Assembly: GCA_019308525.1 (NCBI GenBank)
Contig: JAFDIC010000174.1
Location: 1 to 7,855 of the forward strand
Direction of reading: 5' to 3'
DNA: 7,855 bases
DNA from: Deltaproteobacteria bacterium
GTDB taxonomy: Bacteria > Desulfobacterota > DSM-4660 > Desulfatiglandales > HGW-15
Part shown: one piece after another, positions 1 through 5,609 of the stretch
How the letters are laid out: each line of letters begins with the position of its first letter
Position numbering within the stretch: the first letter of the stretch is position 1
The notes under the pieces: generated by a model
Databases searched by the model: none
What the model was told of the DNA's origin: nothing
The model's input: the letters and a program-made list of their open reading frames with translations, nothing else
Position numbers and translations under genes: made by a program

Positions 1-277
1 CCTCCAGGGTGACCTTTTCTCTGCGGGTGGCAAGGTCCATCACGAACGGATCCGTGTTGCTTCGAGGTGTCAGGAAACAACCCAGTGAGAAGAATAGGGC
101 CAATAGGACCCATTTGGCGGGTCTGGAAGAAGGTAGCGCCAGGAAAACTAGGAGAGTGACCAGTATAAACGGAAGGGTGAGGTTGGAAAGGTGGGGCAAC
201 TGCCAGCATAGGGATCGCCCCGCCAACAGTCCCCCGATGAAGGCGAACAGGAGGGGGATCAGGGGACGATTGCTCAT
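1..277 (-). CDS. ComEC/Rec2-like membrane protein, N-terminal part (cut by window edge)
   Basis: Reading leftwards from an ATG at 277-275, an open frame of 92 codons continues past the left edge. The protein starts MSNRPLIPLLFAFIGGLLAG and shows three hydrophobic segments at about residues 5-22, 32-48 and 54-70, separated by short basic turns. This short N-terminal bundle, opening with an R-P-L-x-P-L-L motif, resembles the DUF4131 start of ComEC/Rec2, the inner-membrane channel that carries single-stranded DNA in during natural transformation. The competence and metallo-beta-lactamase domains that would prove it lie outside the window. The start codon is one base after the murA stop, and an AAAAGG stretch inside the murA end can act as ribosome site, so translation is probably coupled to murA. 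It could be another polytopic membrane protein; the ComEC call is a pattern match from memory. Confidence 0.65.
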   Translation of the reverse strand, partial: MSNRPLIPLLFAFIGGLLAGRSLCWQLPHLSNLTLPFILVTLLVFLALPSSRPAKWVLLALFFSLGCFLTPRSNTDPFVMDLATRREKVTLE

Positions 278-278
278 T

Positions 279-1541
279 CTAGGCCTTTTCTCGCCGGATC
301 CTTGCACCGAGGGCCTGGAATTTCTCCTCCAGGCGCTCGTAACCCCTGTCCAGGTGGTATATCCGGTGGACTTCCGTGCGCCCGCCTCTGGCCACGAGCC
401 CTGCAATGATCAGTGATGCGCTTGCCCTCAGGTCAGTGGCCATGACAGGCGCAGCGAGCAGGTATTCCCTCCCCCTCACCAGCGCCTGGTTACCGTCAAT
501 TTCAATGTCTGCCCCCATCCTCCTCAGTTCACCAACGTGAATGAACCTGTTCTCAAATATTGTCTCCCTTATGATGCTCGTCCCCTTTGATATACACATG
601 AGGGCCATGAACTGGGCCTGAAGATCCGTCGGAAAGCCGGGAAACGGCATGGTCTTGATATCGGCCGAAAGGATCTCCTCCGGCCCCTGGATGAAAAGGG
701 AGTCTCCCCTCTGCTCTATCTCAGCGCCGACCTCCTGGAGTTTTTCCACTACGGCAGTGTTGTGCTCTTGCCGGCACTGGTGGATAACAACCTGGCCGCC
801 TGTGATTGCGGCAGCTATCATAAAGGTACCTGCCTCTATCCTGTCCGGGATGATCCTATGATAGGTCACGGGTTCCAGGGCCTCGACCCCTTCTATTACG
901 ATGGTGTCCGTACCTTCACCCTTTATGATGGAGCCCATGCCGCGTAACATCATTGCCAAATCCTGGACCTCGGGCTCCCTTGCAGCATTTTCGATCACGG
1001 TCCTACCCTTTGCCGTGACCGCTGCCATCATAATGTTCTCCGTGCCGGTAACAGTGGGAATGTCAAAAAAAATGTTCGCGCCCTTCAGCCTGTCTACCTT
1101 GGCATTGATATAGCCGTGTTCAAGGTGCATATCTACGCCCATGGCAGAGAGTGCCCTGAGGTGAAAGTTTACGGGCCTCGCCCCTATTGCGCACCCCCCC
1201 GGGAGGGAAATCCTGGCTCGACCCATACGCGCAAGTAACGGGCCGAGCAACAGGATGGAGGCCCTCATGGTCCTCACCAAGTCATAGGGGGCCTCGTGAT
1301 CAGCAATATTATCTGAATTTATCCTGAGCCCACCATCTTCCACTTCCTCGAAAAGGACCCCCATGTTGGACATTATCTCCCTTATGGTCCTTATGTCCCT
1401 CAACTTTGGGACATTGTAAAGACAGTGCCACCCCCCAGTGAGTATGCATGCAGAGATAATGGGCAGTGCGGCATTCTTGGCCCCGCTTATGCGTACCGCT
1501 CCCCTTAGGACATTTCCACCTTCTATGAGAATCTTGTCCAT
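279..1541 (-). CDS. murA: UDP-N-acetylglucosamine 1-carboxyvinyltransferase (MurA)
   Basis: Cytosolic enzyme of the first committed step of peptidoglycan synthesis: it transfers enolpyruvate from phosphoenolpyruvate to UDP-GlcNAc. The 420-residue product matches the family length. It has the N-terminal [10 protein letters not shown] motif with Lys22 and Asn23, the catalytic-loop motif GGCAIGARP with Cys117 (equivalent of E. coli Cys115, the fosfomycin target), Arg122, and the FPTDLQAQF motif with Asp306 (general base). Having Cys rather than Asp in the loop predicts fosfomycin sensitivity at the target level. I chose the ATG at 1541-1539 because MDKILIEGG is where family members begin. A TTG at 1574 would add 11 residues with no family match. 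The ribosome site is weak (GGAG 12 bases upstream). The gene leads a minus-strand unit with the ComEC-like gene directly behind it. Its likely promoter is at 1628-1656. Confidence 0.97.
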   Translation of the reverse strand: MDKILIEGGNVLRGAVRISGAKNAALPIISACILTGGWHCLYNVPKLRDIRTIREIMSNMGVLFEEVEDGGLRINSDNIADHEAPYDLVRTMRASILLLGPLLARMGRARISLPGGCAIGARPVNFHLRALSAMGVDMHLEHGYINAKVDRLKGANIFFDIPTVTGTENIMMAAVTAKGRTVIENAAREPEVQDLAMMLRGMGSIIKGEGTDTIVIEGVEALEPVTYHRIIPDRIEAGTFMIAAAITGGQVVIHQCRQEHNTAVVEKLQEVGAEIEQRGDSLFIQGPEEILSADIKTMPFPGFPTDLQAQFMALMCISKGTSIIRETIFENRFIHVGELRRMGADIEIDGNQALVRGREYLLAAPVMATDLRASASLIIAGLVARGGRTEVHRIYHLDRGYERLEEKFQALGARIRREKA

Positions 1542-1627
1542 CCTGTGAAACAGCTCCAGCTTTGGACCTTGCAACGGGGGAAGATCTTCCCACTCGGTGT
1601 CAAATCATTCCATTTCGTATCAAATTT

Positions 1628-1656
1628 AGTCTATAATAGGCTTAAGCTACGGTCAA
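1628..1656 (-). promoter_or_regulatory. Candidate sigma-70 promoter of murA
   Basis: On the minus strand, TTGACC (1656-1651) and TAGACT (1633-1628) are 17 bases apart: 5 of 6 and 4 of 6 matches to the consensus boxes at the ideal spacing. Transcription would begin near 1621, giving a leader of about 80 bases before the murA ATG. This is a pattern match only. Confidence 0.5.
1632..1637 (+). promoter_or_regulatory. Perfect -10 box (TATAAT) facing the Mut7-C gene
   Basis: A perfect TATAAT lies 79 bases before the GTG start of the plus-strand RNase gene. No good -35 box is found 16-18 bases upstream (the best candidate reads TCCATT), so on its own it would be a weak or activator-dependent promoter. 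It overlaps the -10 box of the candidate murA promoter on the other strand. Confidence 0.35.
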
Positions 1657-1662
1657 TGCATA

Positions 1663-1702
1663 TTGATTCATGGAGTTGATTTCATGGGGTTGATTCATCG
1701 GG
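1663..1702 (+). repeat. Three tandem imperfect 13-14 base repeats
   Basis: Units are TTGATTCATGGAG (1663-1675), TTGATTTCATGGGG (1676-1689) and TTGATTCATCGGG (1690-1702). They sit between the TATAAT at 1632 and the GTG start of the Mut7-C gene. The third unit contributes the GGGAG used as its ribosome site. They may be a protein-binding array or a slippage duplication. Confidence 0.7.
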
Positions 1703-1715
1703 AGAAGCTGCTGTA

Positions 1716-2177
1716 GTGGAAGCCAAAGAACCCAAATTCTTGGTGGATATCATGTTGGGCAAGTTGGCCAAGTGGCTTCGAGTCCTGGGTTACGACGCCG
1801 TGTACATCAAACATACCTCTGCCCCAGGCATGGCCACGTCCTCTCTTACGGGGAGGATACTCTTGACCCGGAAAAAAGATGCCGTGGGAGAAATCCCGGA
1901 TTGCATCTTGATCCGTTCAGAAAGACTGGATGAACAGCTTAGGCAGCTCAGGGAATCCGGCCTCACACCCGATAGAACAAGATGGTTTACCAGGTGCCTG
2001 AACTGTAATCGTCTCCTCCAACGAGCCGACCTGGAGGACGCGAAGGACACGGTGCCTGATTATGTCCTGTATGAAAACGGGAGCCAGATACGCTTTTGCC
2101 CTTCTTGCAAGCGCTATTATTGGCCCGGCAGTCACAGGAAAAAAATGGTACTGAAGCTGGTAGATCTGGGATTCTGA
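1716..2177 (+). CDS. Mut7-C family RNase (PIN-like) with C-terminal zinc ribbon
   Basis: A 153-residue protein matching the Mut7-C/DUF82 architecture. The N-terminal half is a PIN-like fold starting KFLVDIMLGKLAKWLRVLGYD, with the probable metal-ligand Asp11, and an ILLTRKKD strand with Asp55. The C-terminal half is a zinc ribbon with Cys94, Cys97, Cys128 and Cys131 (RCLNC and FCPSC) and the family-typical YYWPGSH ending. Members are predicted metal-dependent ribonucleases, so an RNA-processing or decay role in the cytosol is expected; the natural substrate is not known to me. I use the GTG at 1716 because the conserved FLVD strand begins seven residues later and GGGAG lies 11 bases upstream. 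An ATG at 1752 would cut off the active-site strand. It is a single-gene unit, divergent from murA and convergent with the H1-like gene. The RKKD segment departs a little from the usual TRD pattern. Confidence 0.9.
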   Translation: MEAKEPKFLVDIMLGKLAKWLRVLGYDAVYIKHTSAPGMATSSLTGRILLTRKKDAVGEIPDCILIRSERLDEQLRQLRESGLTPDRTRWFTRCLNCNRLLQRADLEDAKDTVPDYVLYENGSQIRFCPSCKRYYWPGSHRKKMVLKLVDLGF

Positions 2178-2227
2178 GCCTCTCTGGGCTCAAAAAGACA
2201 CAATTGGACCTTGCCAGTGAGGCTCAG
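2174..2227. repeat. Inverted repeat over the Mut7-C stop codon
   Basis: CTGAGCCTC (2174-2182) and GAGGCTCAG (2219-2227) are perfect 9-base complements that include the TGA stop codon. A shorter competing hairpin, GAGCC with GGCTC (2176-2180 with 2187-2191), shares the left arm. Neither is followed by a T-run on either strand, so neither is a standard intrinsic terminator, but the position between two convergent genes fits a 3'-end RNA structure. Confidence 0.45.
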
Positions 2228-2267
2228 CCCTCCCAGCCTGTCCAGGACCTTTTCCCTGATTGGTCTC

Positions 2268-2474
2268 TTATCTCTTCCTTGACCTGGACGCCTTGGCCTT
2301 TCTCCTGACAGGGGCTTTCTTTTTCGGCTTCGCCTTTTCCGCAGCCTTAGCTTTCTTAAGCTGAGCTTCTAGTTTCTTGATCTTGGCTTTTGTCGCTGTG
2401 ACGTCCTTACTAAGCTTTGCCAACTTTTTCTTTGCCTGTCCCATCCTGTATTGGATTTGTTTAGCAGTCGCCAT
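2268..2474 (-). CDS. Small histone-H1-like lysine-rich protein, probable nucleic-acid binder
   Basis: The 68-residue product contains 21 Lys and 6 Arg against only 3 acidic residues, and has no Cys, Trp or Phe. Residues about 8-45 (K-K-L-A-K-L and K-I-K-K-L-E-A-Q-L-K-K patterns) should form a basic helix or short coiled coil. Residues about 46-68 are an Ala/Pro/Lys/Arg tail ending ASRSRKR, like the C-terminal domain of histone H1 and of bacterial H1-like nucleoid proteins. It therefore most likely coats or bridges DNA or RNA in the cytosol; a ribosome-associated role is also possible. It is a real gene: AAAGGAGAG lies at proper distance from the ATG (2474-2472), and a strong promoter sits about 50 bases upstream. 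Transcribed alone, it converges with the Mut7-C gene. I do not recognise a named family. Confidence 0.8.
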   Translation of the reverse strand: MATAKQIQYRMGQAKKKLAKLSKDVTATKAKIKKLEAQLKKAKAAEKAKPKKKAPVRRKAKASRSRKR

Positions 2475-2521
2475 AGTCTCTCCTTTCCTGTTGGTTTTAT
2501 AAAGAGCATATTGTGGGAATG

Positions 2522-2550
2522 ATAATATATTAAGAATAATGACAAGTCAA
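2522..2550 (-). promoter_or_regulatory. Sigma-70 promoter of the H1-like gene
   Basis: On the minus strand TTGACT (2550-2545) and TATTAT (2527-2522) are exactly 17 bases apart, with 5 of 6 and 4 of 6 consensus matches in an A/T-rich setting. Predicted start is near 2515, leaving a leader of about 40 bases with the AAAGGAGAG ribosome site. It is among the best-formed promoters in the window and suggests high expression. Confidence 0.65.
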
Positions 2551-2614
2551 GAAAATATGTGCCTTTGATAACAAAGTAAAGGTAAACTATTTTAGCTTTC
2601 GCTCCATACTCGTA

Positions 2615-2650
2615 CCTAATGAGCTTGCTCCTACAGATTAGTTCATTAGG
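2615..2650. repeat. 8-base perfect inverted repeat (CCTAATGA / TCATTAGG)
   Basis: CCTAATGA (2615-2622) and TCATTAGG (2643-2650) flank a 20-base spacer which itself starts with a small GAGC-TT-GCTC hairpin sharing two bases with the left arm. It lies about 65 bases upstream of the -35 box of the H1-like gene, so it could be a binding site for a dimeric regulator or an RNA hairpin. No T-run follows. Confidence 0.4.
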
Positions 2651-2795
2651 GTTGAAAGAGTCTTTACATAATAAATGAAAAAAAATGCAGCAAATAAAGG
2701 AAAGATTATACTTCCTGGCCAATGGCAAACTAAACTTGATGAACGGTCAGGGATGGATGATGGATGTTTTCACTGGCAGGAGGGAGATTTCCCCC

Positions 2796-3596
2796 TCAGC
2801 CCAGGAGGAGGGTCCATGGCCAATAGGTCAATGAGAGGGGGAACAAGAGGACATGGACAAAGAGCAATACCACCTCCAGGATGACGATGGCCATGCCGAG
2901 GAGGTCACCGGTAAACCCTCCGAAGTCTCTGGTAAACATTGATCTGAAAGCCCTTGATATGGCCCACCCCAACACGAAAGAGACAAGGCCCAGGAGACCG
3001 AACAAGATACAAATCCCCAGGGAAAGCAAATGAGCCCTCACTCTCTGGGACTGGGTGGCACCTTGGGAAAAGGGCTGACCCATGCCTTGCCCTGACCTTG
3101 CATACGGCAGAGTAATCACCAGCTCTACGGCTAGATCCCGTGAAAGCACCATGACGACAACCAGGCACAATATGGATCCCTGGGACAGGATCCTCTCCAT
3201 GGCCGACCACCTGGCCAGGAGAACCGCCACCAGGGCTATGGCACCAAAGGCCCCCACATGAGGGTCCTTCATGGTCGAAAGCCTCGTTTCCCTGTCCCCA
3301 CCCTTGCCGATGGCGTCTGCCCAGTCTGCGAGACCGTCCAGGTGAAGGCCCCGCGTCATGATGATATCTGCCGTGATCAGGACAAGGGCACCGCCCCACG
3401 ACCATTCCGGTGCCAATACCCCCATCCATGCGGCCCCCAGGAGGTAGTGAATAAGTCCAAGCATAAGGCCTACACAGGGAAACCATGGTAGGGAGTCGGA
3501 AAAGGTGCCCCCTTCTCCACCAGGAACGGGAAAGACGGTCAACGTCCTCAAGGCGGTAACCAGCCCGCCAGTGCCCTTTTTCTTGTCACCGTGCAT
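2796..3596 (-). CDS. cobS: Adenosylcobinamide-GDP ribazoletransferase (cobalamin synthase)
   Basis: Integral membrane enzyme that joins adenosylcobinamide-GDP to alpha-ribazole (or its phosphate), closing the nucleotide loop of adenosylcobalamin. The 266-residue protein has the CobS signature TRGLHLDGLADWADAIG (81-97) with its Asp-rich metal site, MKDPHVGAFG (109-118), and GGFTGDLLG near 226-234. Hydrophobic segments at about 42-63, 65-80, 116-128, 141-152, 190-215 and 232-253 fit the multi-pass topology. I start at the ATG at 3596-3594, with GGAGGGG about eight bases ahead of it in the 25-base gap after cobT. A longer frame exists to 3653 but would overlap cobT and adds a basic stretch foreign to the family. 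Cotranscribed behind cobT, it falls under the same riboswitch and uses the alpha-ribazole phosphate that CobT makes. Confidence 0.95.
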   Translation of the reverse strand: MHGDKKKGTGGLVTALRTLTVFPVPGGEGGTFSDSLPWFPCVGLMLGLIHYLLGAAWMGVLAPEWSWGGALVLITADIIMTRGLHLDGLADWADAIGKGGDRETRLSTMKDPHVGAFGAIALVAVLLARWSAMERILSQGSILCLVVVMVLSRDLAVELVITLPYARSGQGMGQPFSQGATQSQRVRAHLLSLGICILFGLLGLVSFVLGWAISRAFRSMFTRDFGGFTGDLLGMAIVILEVVLLFVHVLLFPLSLTYWPWTLLLG

Positions 3597-3621
3597 TGTG
3601 TCTTCCCCTCCATGAAAAAAC

Positions 3622-4674
3622 CTAGGCTCCCGCCTCGATGCCCGCTTCCTCAAAGGTGGACATGCCGTTGAAAATCATAAATGAGTCCTCCATGATCTGC
3701 ATGGCAATCGCCGCTCCCGTGCCCTCTCCAAGCCTGAGATCCAGGTCTAGCATCGGTCGGATTCCCTCCGCTTCAAAAAACGCCCCGTGTCCTTTTTCCG
3801 AAGACCTGTGAGAAAAGAAGAGATAGTCGCCTACCAGGGGGTTCAGACGCATGGCAACCAGTGCGCCGGCACTGGAGATGAATCCGTCTACCATGACTGC
3901 CATCCGGTTTGCTGCACCGCCCAAGCAAAGGCCACATATTCCGGCTATTTCTAATCCTCCTACAGATGCGAGTATGGAAATAGGCTCTTTCAGAAAGCGG
4001 CGGTTCTTTTCCAGCACTCTCTCTATTATCTTGACCTTGTTTCTATATCCCGCCTCATCAAGTCCCGTACCTCGTCCCGCCACTTCCGAGGGATCAAGAC
4101 CCAGTAGCGCGGCAAAGATTGCCGCCGAAGGTGTGGTATTCCCGATGCCCATTTCACCGGTGGCAACCATTTCCGTGCCGCTCTCCTTCGCCCGCTCCGC
4201 CATCTCTATACCGATCTCAATGGCCCTTTCAGCTTCTTCCATTTCCATTGCCGGCCCCAGGGCTATGTTCCGTGCCCCCCTTCTCACATTTCTTCTGATC
4301 AGCCCCCCCTCATCTCCCAAGTCCTGTTTCATTCCTATGTCAATGACAGAGACCTTTGCGCCGACACTCCTTGCAAGTACGTTGATAGCGGCCCTATCTG
4401 CCAAAAAGGCCTTTACCATCAAGGCCGTGACCTCCTGAGGATAGGCGCTGACACCTTCATTTACCACGTCATGATCCCCTACAAAGACAAACACATCCTT
4501 GCCCGGCATGGATATGGGAATCTGCCTTCTTATGGCCACGTAGCGCGCAGCGAGGATCTCCAGCATGCCCAGGCTTCCCCTCGGTTTAGTTAGGCTGTCC
4601 AACCTCTCCCTTGCCTTTCCCATCCAATCCTGTGACACAGGCGAAATCCTGTCAATCGTCTCCTTTAATTTCAT
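3622..4674 (-). CDS. cobT: Nicotinate-nucleotide-dimethylbenzimidazole phosphoribosyltransferase
   Basis: Cytosolic enzyme that moves the phosphoribosyl group of nicotinate mononucleotide onto 5,6-dimethylbenzimidazole, or a similar lower base, giving alpha-ribazole phosphate for CobS. The 350-residue product carries SLTKPRGSLG near the N terminus (28-36), VGDHDV with its downstream NEGVSAYP (65-79), GEMGIGNTT (173-181), and LGEGTGAA near the C terminus. Counting from the chosen start, the catalytic residues fall at Glu174, Lys213 and Glu317, the same numbers as in Salmonella CobT, which supports the ATG at 4674. AGGGGGGAAG stands five bases upstream. An in-frame ATG at 4737 lies against the riboswitch terminator and is rejected. 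First gene of the cobT-cobS unit, controlled by the riboswitch at 4742-5086. No kinase/guanylyltransferase gene (cobU) accompanies it. Confidence 0.96.
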   Translation of the reverse strand: MKLKETIDRISPVSQDWMGKARERLDSLTKPRGSLGMLEILAARYVAIRRQIPISMPGKDVFVFVGDHDVVNEGVSAYPQEVTALMVKAFLADRAAINVLARSVGAKVSVIDIGMKQDLGDEGGLIRRNVRRGARNIALGPAMEMEEAERAIEIGIEMAERAKESGTEMVATGEMGIGNTTPSAAIFAALLGLDPSEVAGRGTGLDEAGYRNKVKIIERVLEKNRRFLKEPISILASVGGLEIAGICGLCLGGAANRMAVMVDGFISSAGALVAMRLNPLVGDYLFFSHRSSEKGHGAFFEAEGIRPMLDLDLRLGEGTGAAIAMQIMEDSFMIFNGMSTFEEAGIEAGA

Positions 4675-4741
4675 AGTCTTCCCCCCTTTCCAATAATCTT
4701 CTCTCCTAGATGCGTTCCCTTTGTTTCCCTTTGCCATGAAG

Positions 4742-4786
4742 AAAAAACCCCATCCCGGCGGGAAATAATCCCTTACCAGGATGGGG
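4742..4786 (-). terminator. Riboswitch-controlled intrinsic terminator before cobT
   Basis: On the minus strand, CCCCATCCTGG (4786-4776) pairs with CCGGGATGGGG (4758-4748) over 11 base pairs including one G-U pair, directly followed by TTTTTT (4747-4742). The upstream segment AGGATGG (4804-4798) can pair perfectly with CCATCCT (4784-4778) inside the left arm, forming an antiterminator. This is the classic layout of transcriptional control by an aptamer lying just upstream. Confidence 0.9.
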
Positions 4787-4813
4787 TAATGGCATCACCA
4801 TCCTTATCCTATC

Positions 4814-5086
4814 CCATGACAGGCAGGTCTTCTGGCTCTCCCGTCCCACGCTCGCCTTCCCGCCCACACCTGCGGACAGTGACTTTTCATCCTGCCTCTC
4901 TGCCCCCGCTTCTGGGGGCATGGCTTGCCCGGTTGGGAGTCGCCGGGCAGGAACTTCACGTGGGAGCCGTCATGCATCACTGCATGCCGGGATCACAGCA
5001 TCGGCCATAATGCGGCGGATTCGCACCGCCTTCCCTTTTCACCCGCTCACCCCAGAAGAACAGGAAGAGTCGGGCACCCATCATGG
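4814..5086 (-). ncRNA. Cobalamin (B12) riboswitch aptamer
   Basis: On the minus strand all the landmarks of a cobalamin riboswitch occur in order: GGTGCCCG near the 5' end, GGGTGAAAAGGGAA, GGCGGTGCGAATCCGCC, GTCACTGTCCGC, TGGGCGGGAAGGC, and the B12 box AGCCAGAAGACCTGCCTG (4837-4820). CCATGA (5086-5081) and TCATGG (4819-4814) close the whole fold as P1. Peripheral hairpins are clear: CATGCA-GTGA-TGCATG (a GNRA loop, 4986-4971), GCCCGG with CCGGGC, and GCCCCC with GGGGGC, pointing to a class-I-type aptamer with extra arms. Adenosylcobalamin binding is expected to favour the terminator at 4742-4786 and lower cobT-cobS transcription. The ON/OFF sense is inferred from the family and the overlapping antiterminator. 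Confidence 0.95.
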
Positions 5087-5120
5087 CTCTAAATCATAAT
5101 CCATGTCTGTTCCGAGATTC

Positions 5121-5149
5121 TAAATAGGAAACTCCTCTGAAAAAGTCAA
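5121..5149 (-). promoter_or_regulatory. Candidate promoter of the riboswitch-cobT-cobS unit
   Basis: On the minus strand TTGACT (5149-5144) and TATTTA (5126-5121) are separated by 17 bases. The -35 box matches 5 of 6, the -10 box only 3 of 6. The predicted start near 5114 is about 28 bases before the closing helix of the aptamer, which is a sensible place. Confidence 0.5.
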
Positions 5150-5164
5150 GGATCTTTCAATTCT

Positions 5165-5181
5165 CACCGGCATAGCCGGTG
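5165..5181. repeat. 17-base palindrome CACCGGC-ATA-GCCGGTG
   Basis: Two perfect 7-base arms around ATA, just upstream of the -35 box (5149-5144) of the cob promoter and outside its transcript. The position suits an activator or repressor operator. No coding frame or T-run is attached. Confidence 0.5.
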
Positions 5182-5331
5182 GATTAGTAGCGCTTTATCG
5201 CCCCTTGGGTCCTTCTGCTTTCTTGGGAAAGTCTCCCTCTGACCGCCATGATTCCCCTGCCGAGTGCAAGTATCGAGCACGGTGCAATCTCCAGGAACAC
5301 CCATTTCTCTCATTTTCATGCCGGTTATGTC

Positions 5332-5361
5332 TTGACTTTTTCACAGGTGTTTATTTATGTT
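5332..5361 (+). promoter_or_regulatory. Plus-strand promoter toward the dodecin gene, inverted copy of the cob promoter core
   Basis: TTGACT (5332-5337) and TATGTT (5356-5361) are 18 bases apart, 5 of 6 and 4 of 6 consensus matches. Bases 5331-5352 equal the minus-strand cob promoter (5150-5129) at 20 of 22 positions. Transcription would start near 5368 and reach the dodecin ATG after about 240 bases. Confidence 0.5.
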
Positions 5362-5609
5362 GGGAAGTACGAAGGCGGCACGGATTGTGAAAAATATCAC
5401 CTAAAAGAAAGGGGGTGGTTCAATTTTTTTTGTAGGCCCTGGAGCTTTGTGGCAGGCAGTAGTTGTTATTGAACCTACGAACCTATAGTTTAGTTCATCA
5501 TGTAATGGTCTTGTCTTTTGATAACCGAGCATACGTGCAGGCATGAGGGAAAGGGTTGCGACCTCGAATATCCCGACTTTGTCTGCTTGCCTAAAAAAGG
5601 AGGAGTATC

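Larger units (their letters stand above)
2475..2795. other. 321-base non-coding region between H1-like gene and cobS end
   Basis: Besides the H1-like promoter this A/T-rich stretch holds an inverted repeat at 2615-2650. Just after the cobS stop there is a small minus-strand hairpin (GAGGGG with TCCCTC, around 2781-2800) and further on a weak one (GGAAG with TTTCC, 2715-2699) followed by TTTATTT. Either may help end the cobT-cobS transcript, but neither is convincing. I see no coding frame with a ribosome site. Confidence 0.5.
5087..5609. other. 523-base non-coding divergent region between riboswitch and dodecin
   Basis: No frame here has both a ribosome site and protein-like composition. The region contains the minus promoter of the cob leader (5121-5149), a 17-base palindrome (5165-5181), a plus promoter copy (5332-5361), an 8-base inverted repeat GGTTCAAT/ATTGAACC (5417-5424 with 5468-5475) whose left arm runs into a T8 tract, a tandem GAACCTA pair (5471-5485), and a TATAGT box (5483-5488) with TTGTTA 15 bases upstream as a second possible dodecin promoter. 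The dodecin mRNA may thus carry a leader of 115 to 240 bases; a small RNA cannot be excluded. Confidence 0.6.

Noticed and set aside
9..416. 135-codon plus-strand frame at the left edge
   Set aside because: Antisense to the ComEC-like gene and the end of murA; Arg-rich shadow composition.
2176..2196. Hairpin GAGCC/GGCTC as terminator of the Mut7-C gene
   Set aside because: It is followed by AAAAA rather than T on the coding strand, so it cannot be a plus-direction intrinsic terminator.
2691..2715. Terminator of the cobT-cobS transcript
   Set aside because: The minus-strand hairpin has only five pairs, one of them G-U, and the T-stretch is interrupted; too weak for a separate feature.
2905..3486. 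193-codon minus-strand frame inside cobS
   Set aside because: Same-strand alternative frame of cobS, with Gly/Arg/His-rich shadow composition and no domain.
3597..3653. Longer CobS start at 3653
   Set aside because: It would overlap the cobT end, has no family match, and the 3596 ATG has a strong ribosome site.
3851..4438. 195-codon open frame on the plus strand
   Set aside because: Fully antisense to cobT, Ser/Pro/Ala-rich as expected of a shadow frame, and no ribosome site.
4675..4737. Longer CobT start at 4737
   Set aside because: It starts inside the riboswitch expression platform without a ribosome site; the start at 4674 has a strong one and reproduces the known active-site numbering.
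5205..5472. Two overlapping 61- and 74-codon plus-strand frames in the non-coding region
   Set aside because: No ribosome sites, Cys/Phe-rich random composition, and they run across the plus promoter at 5332-5361.
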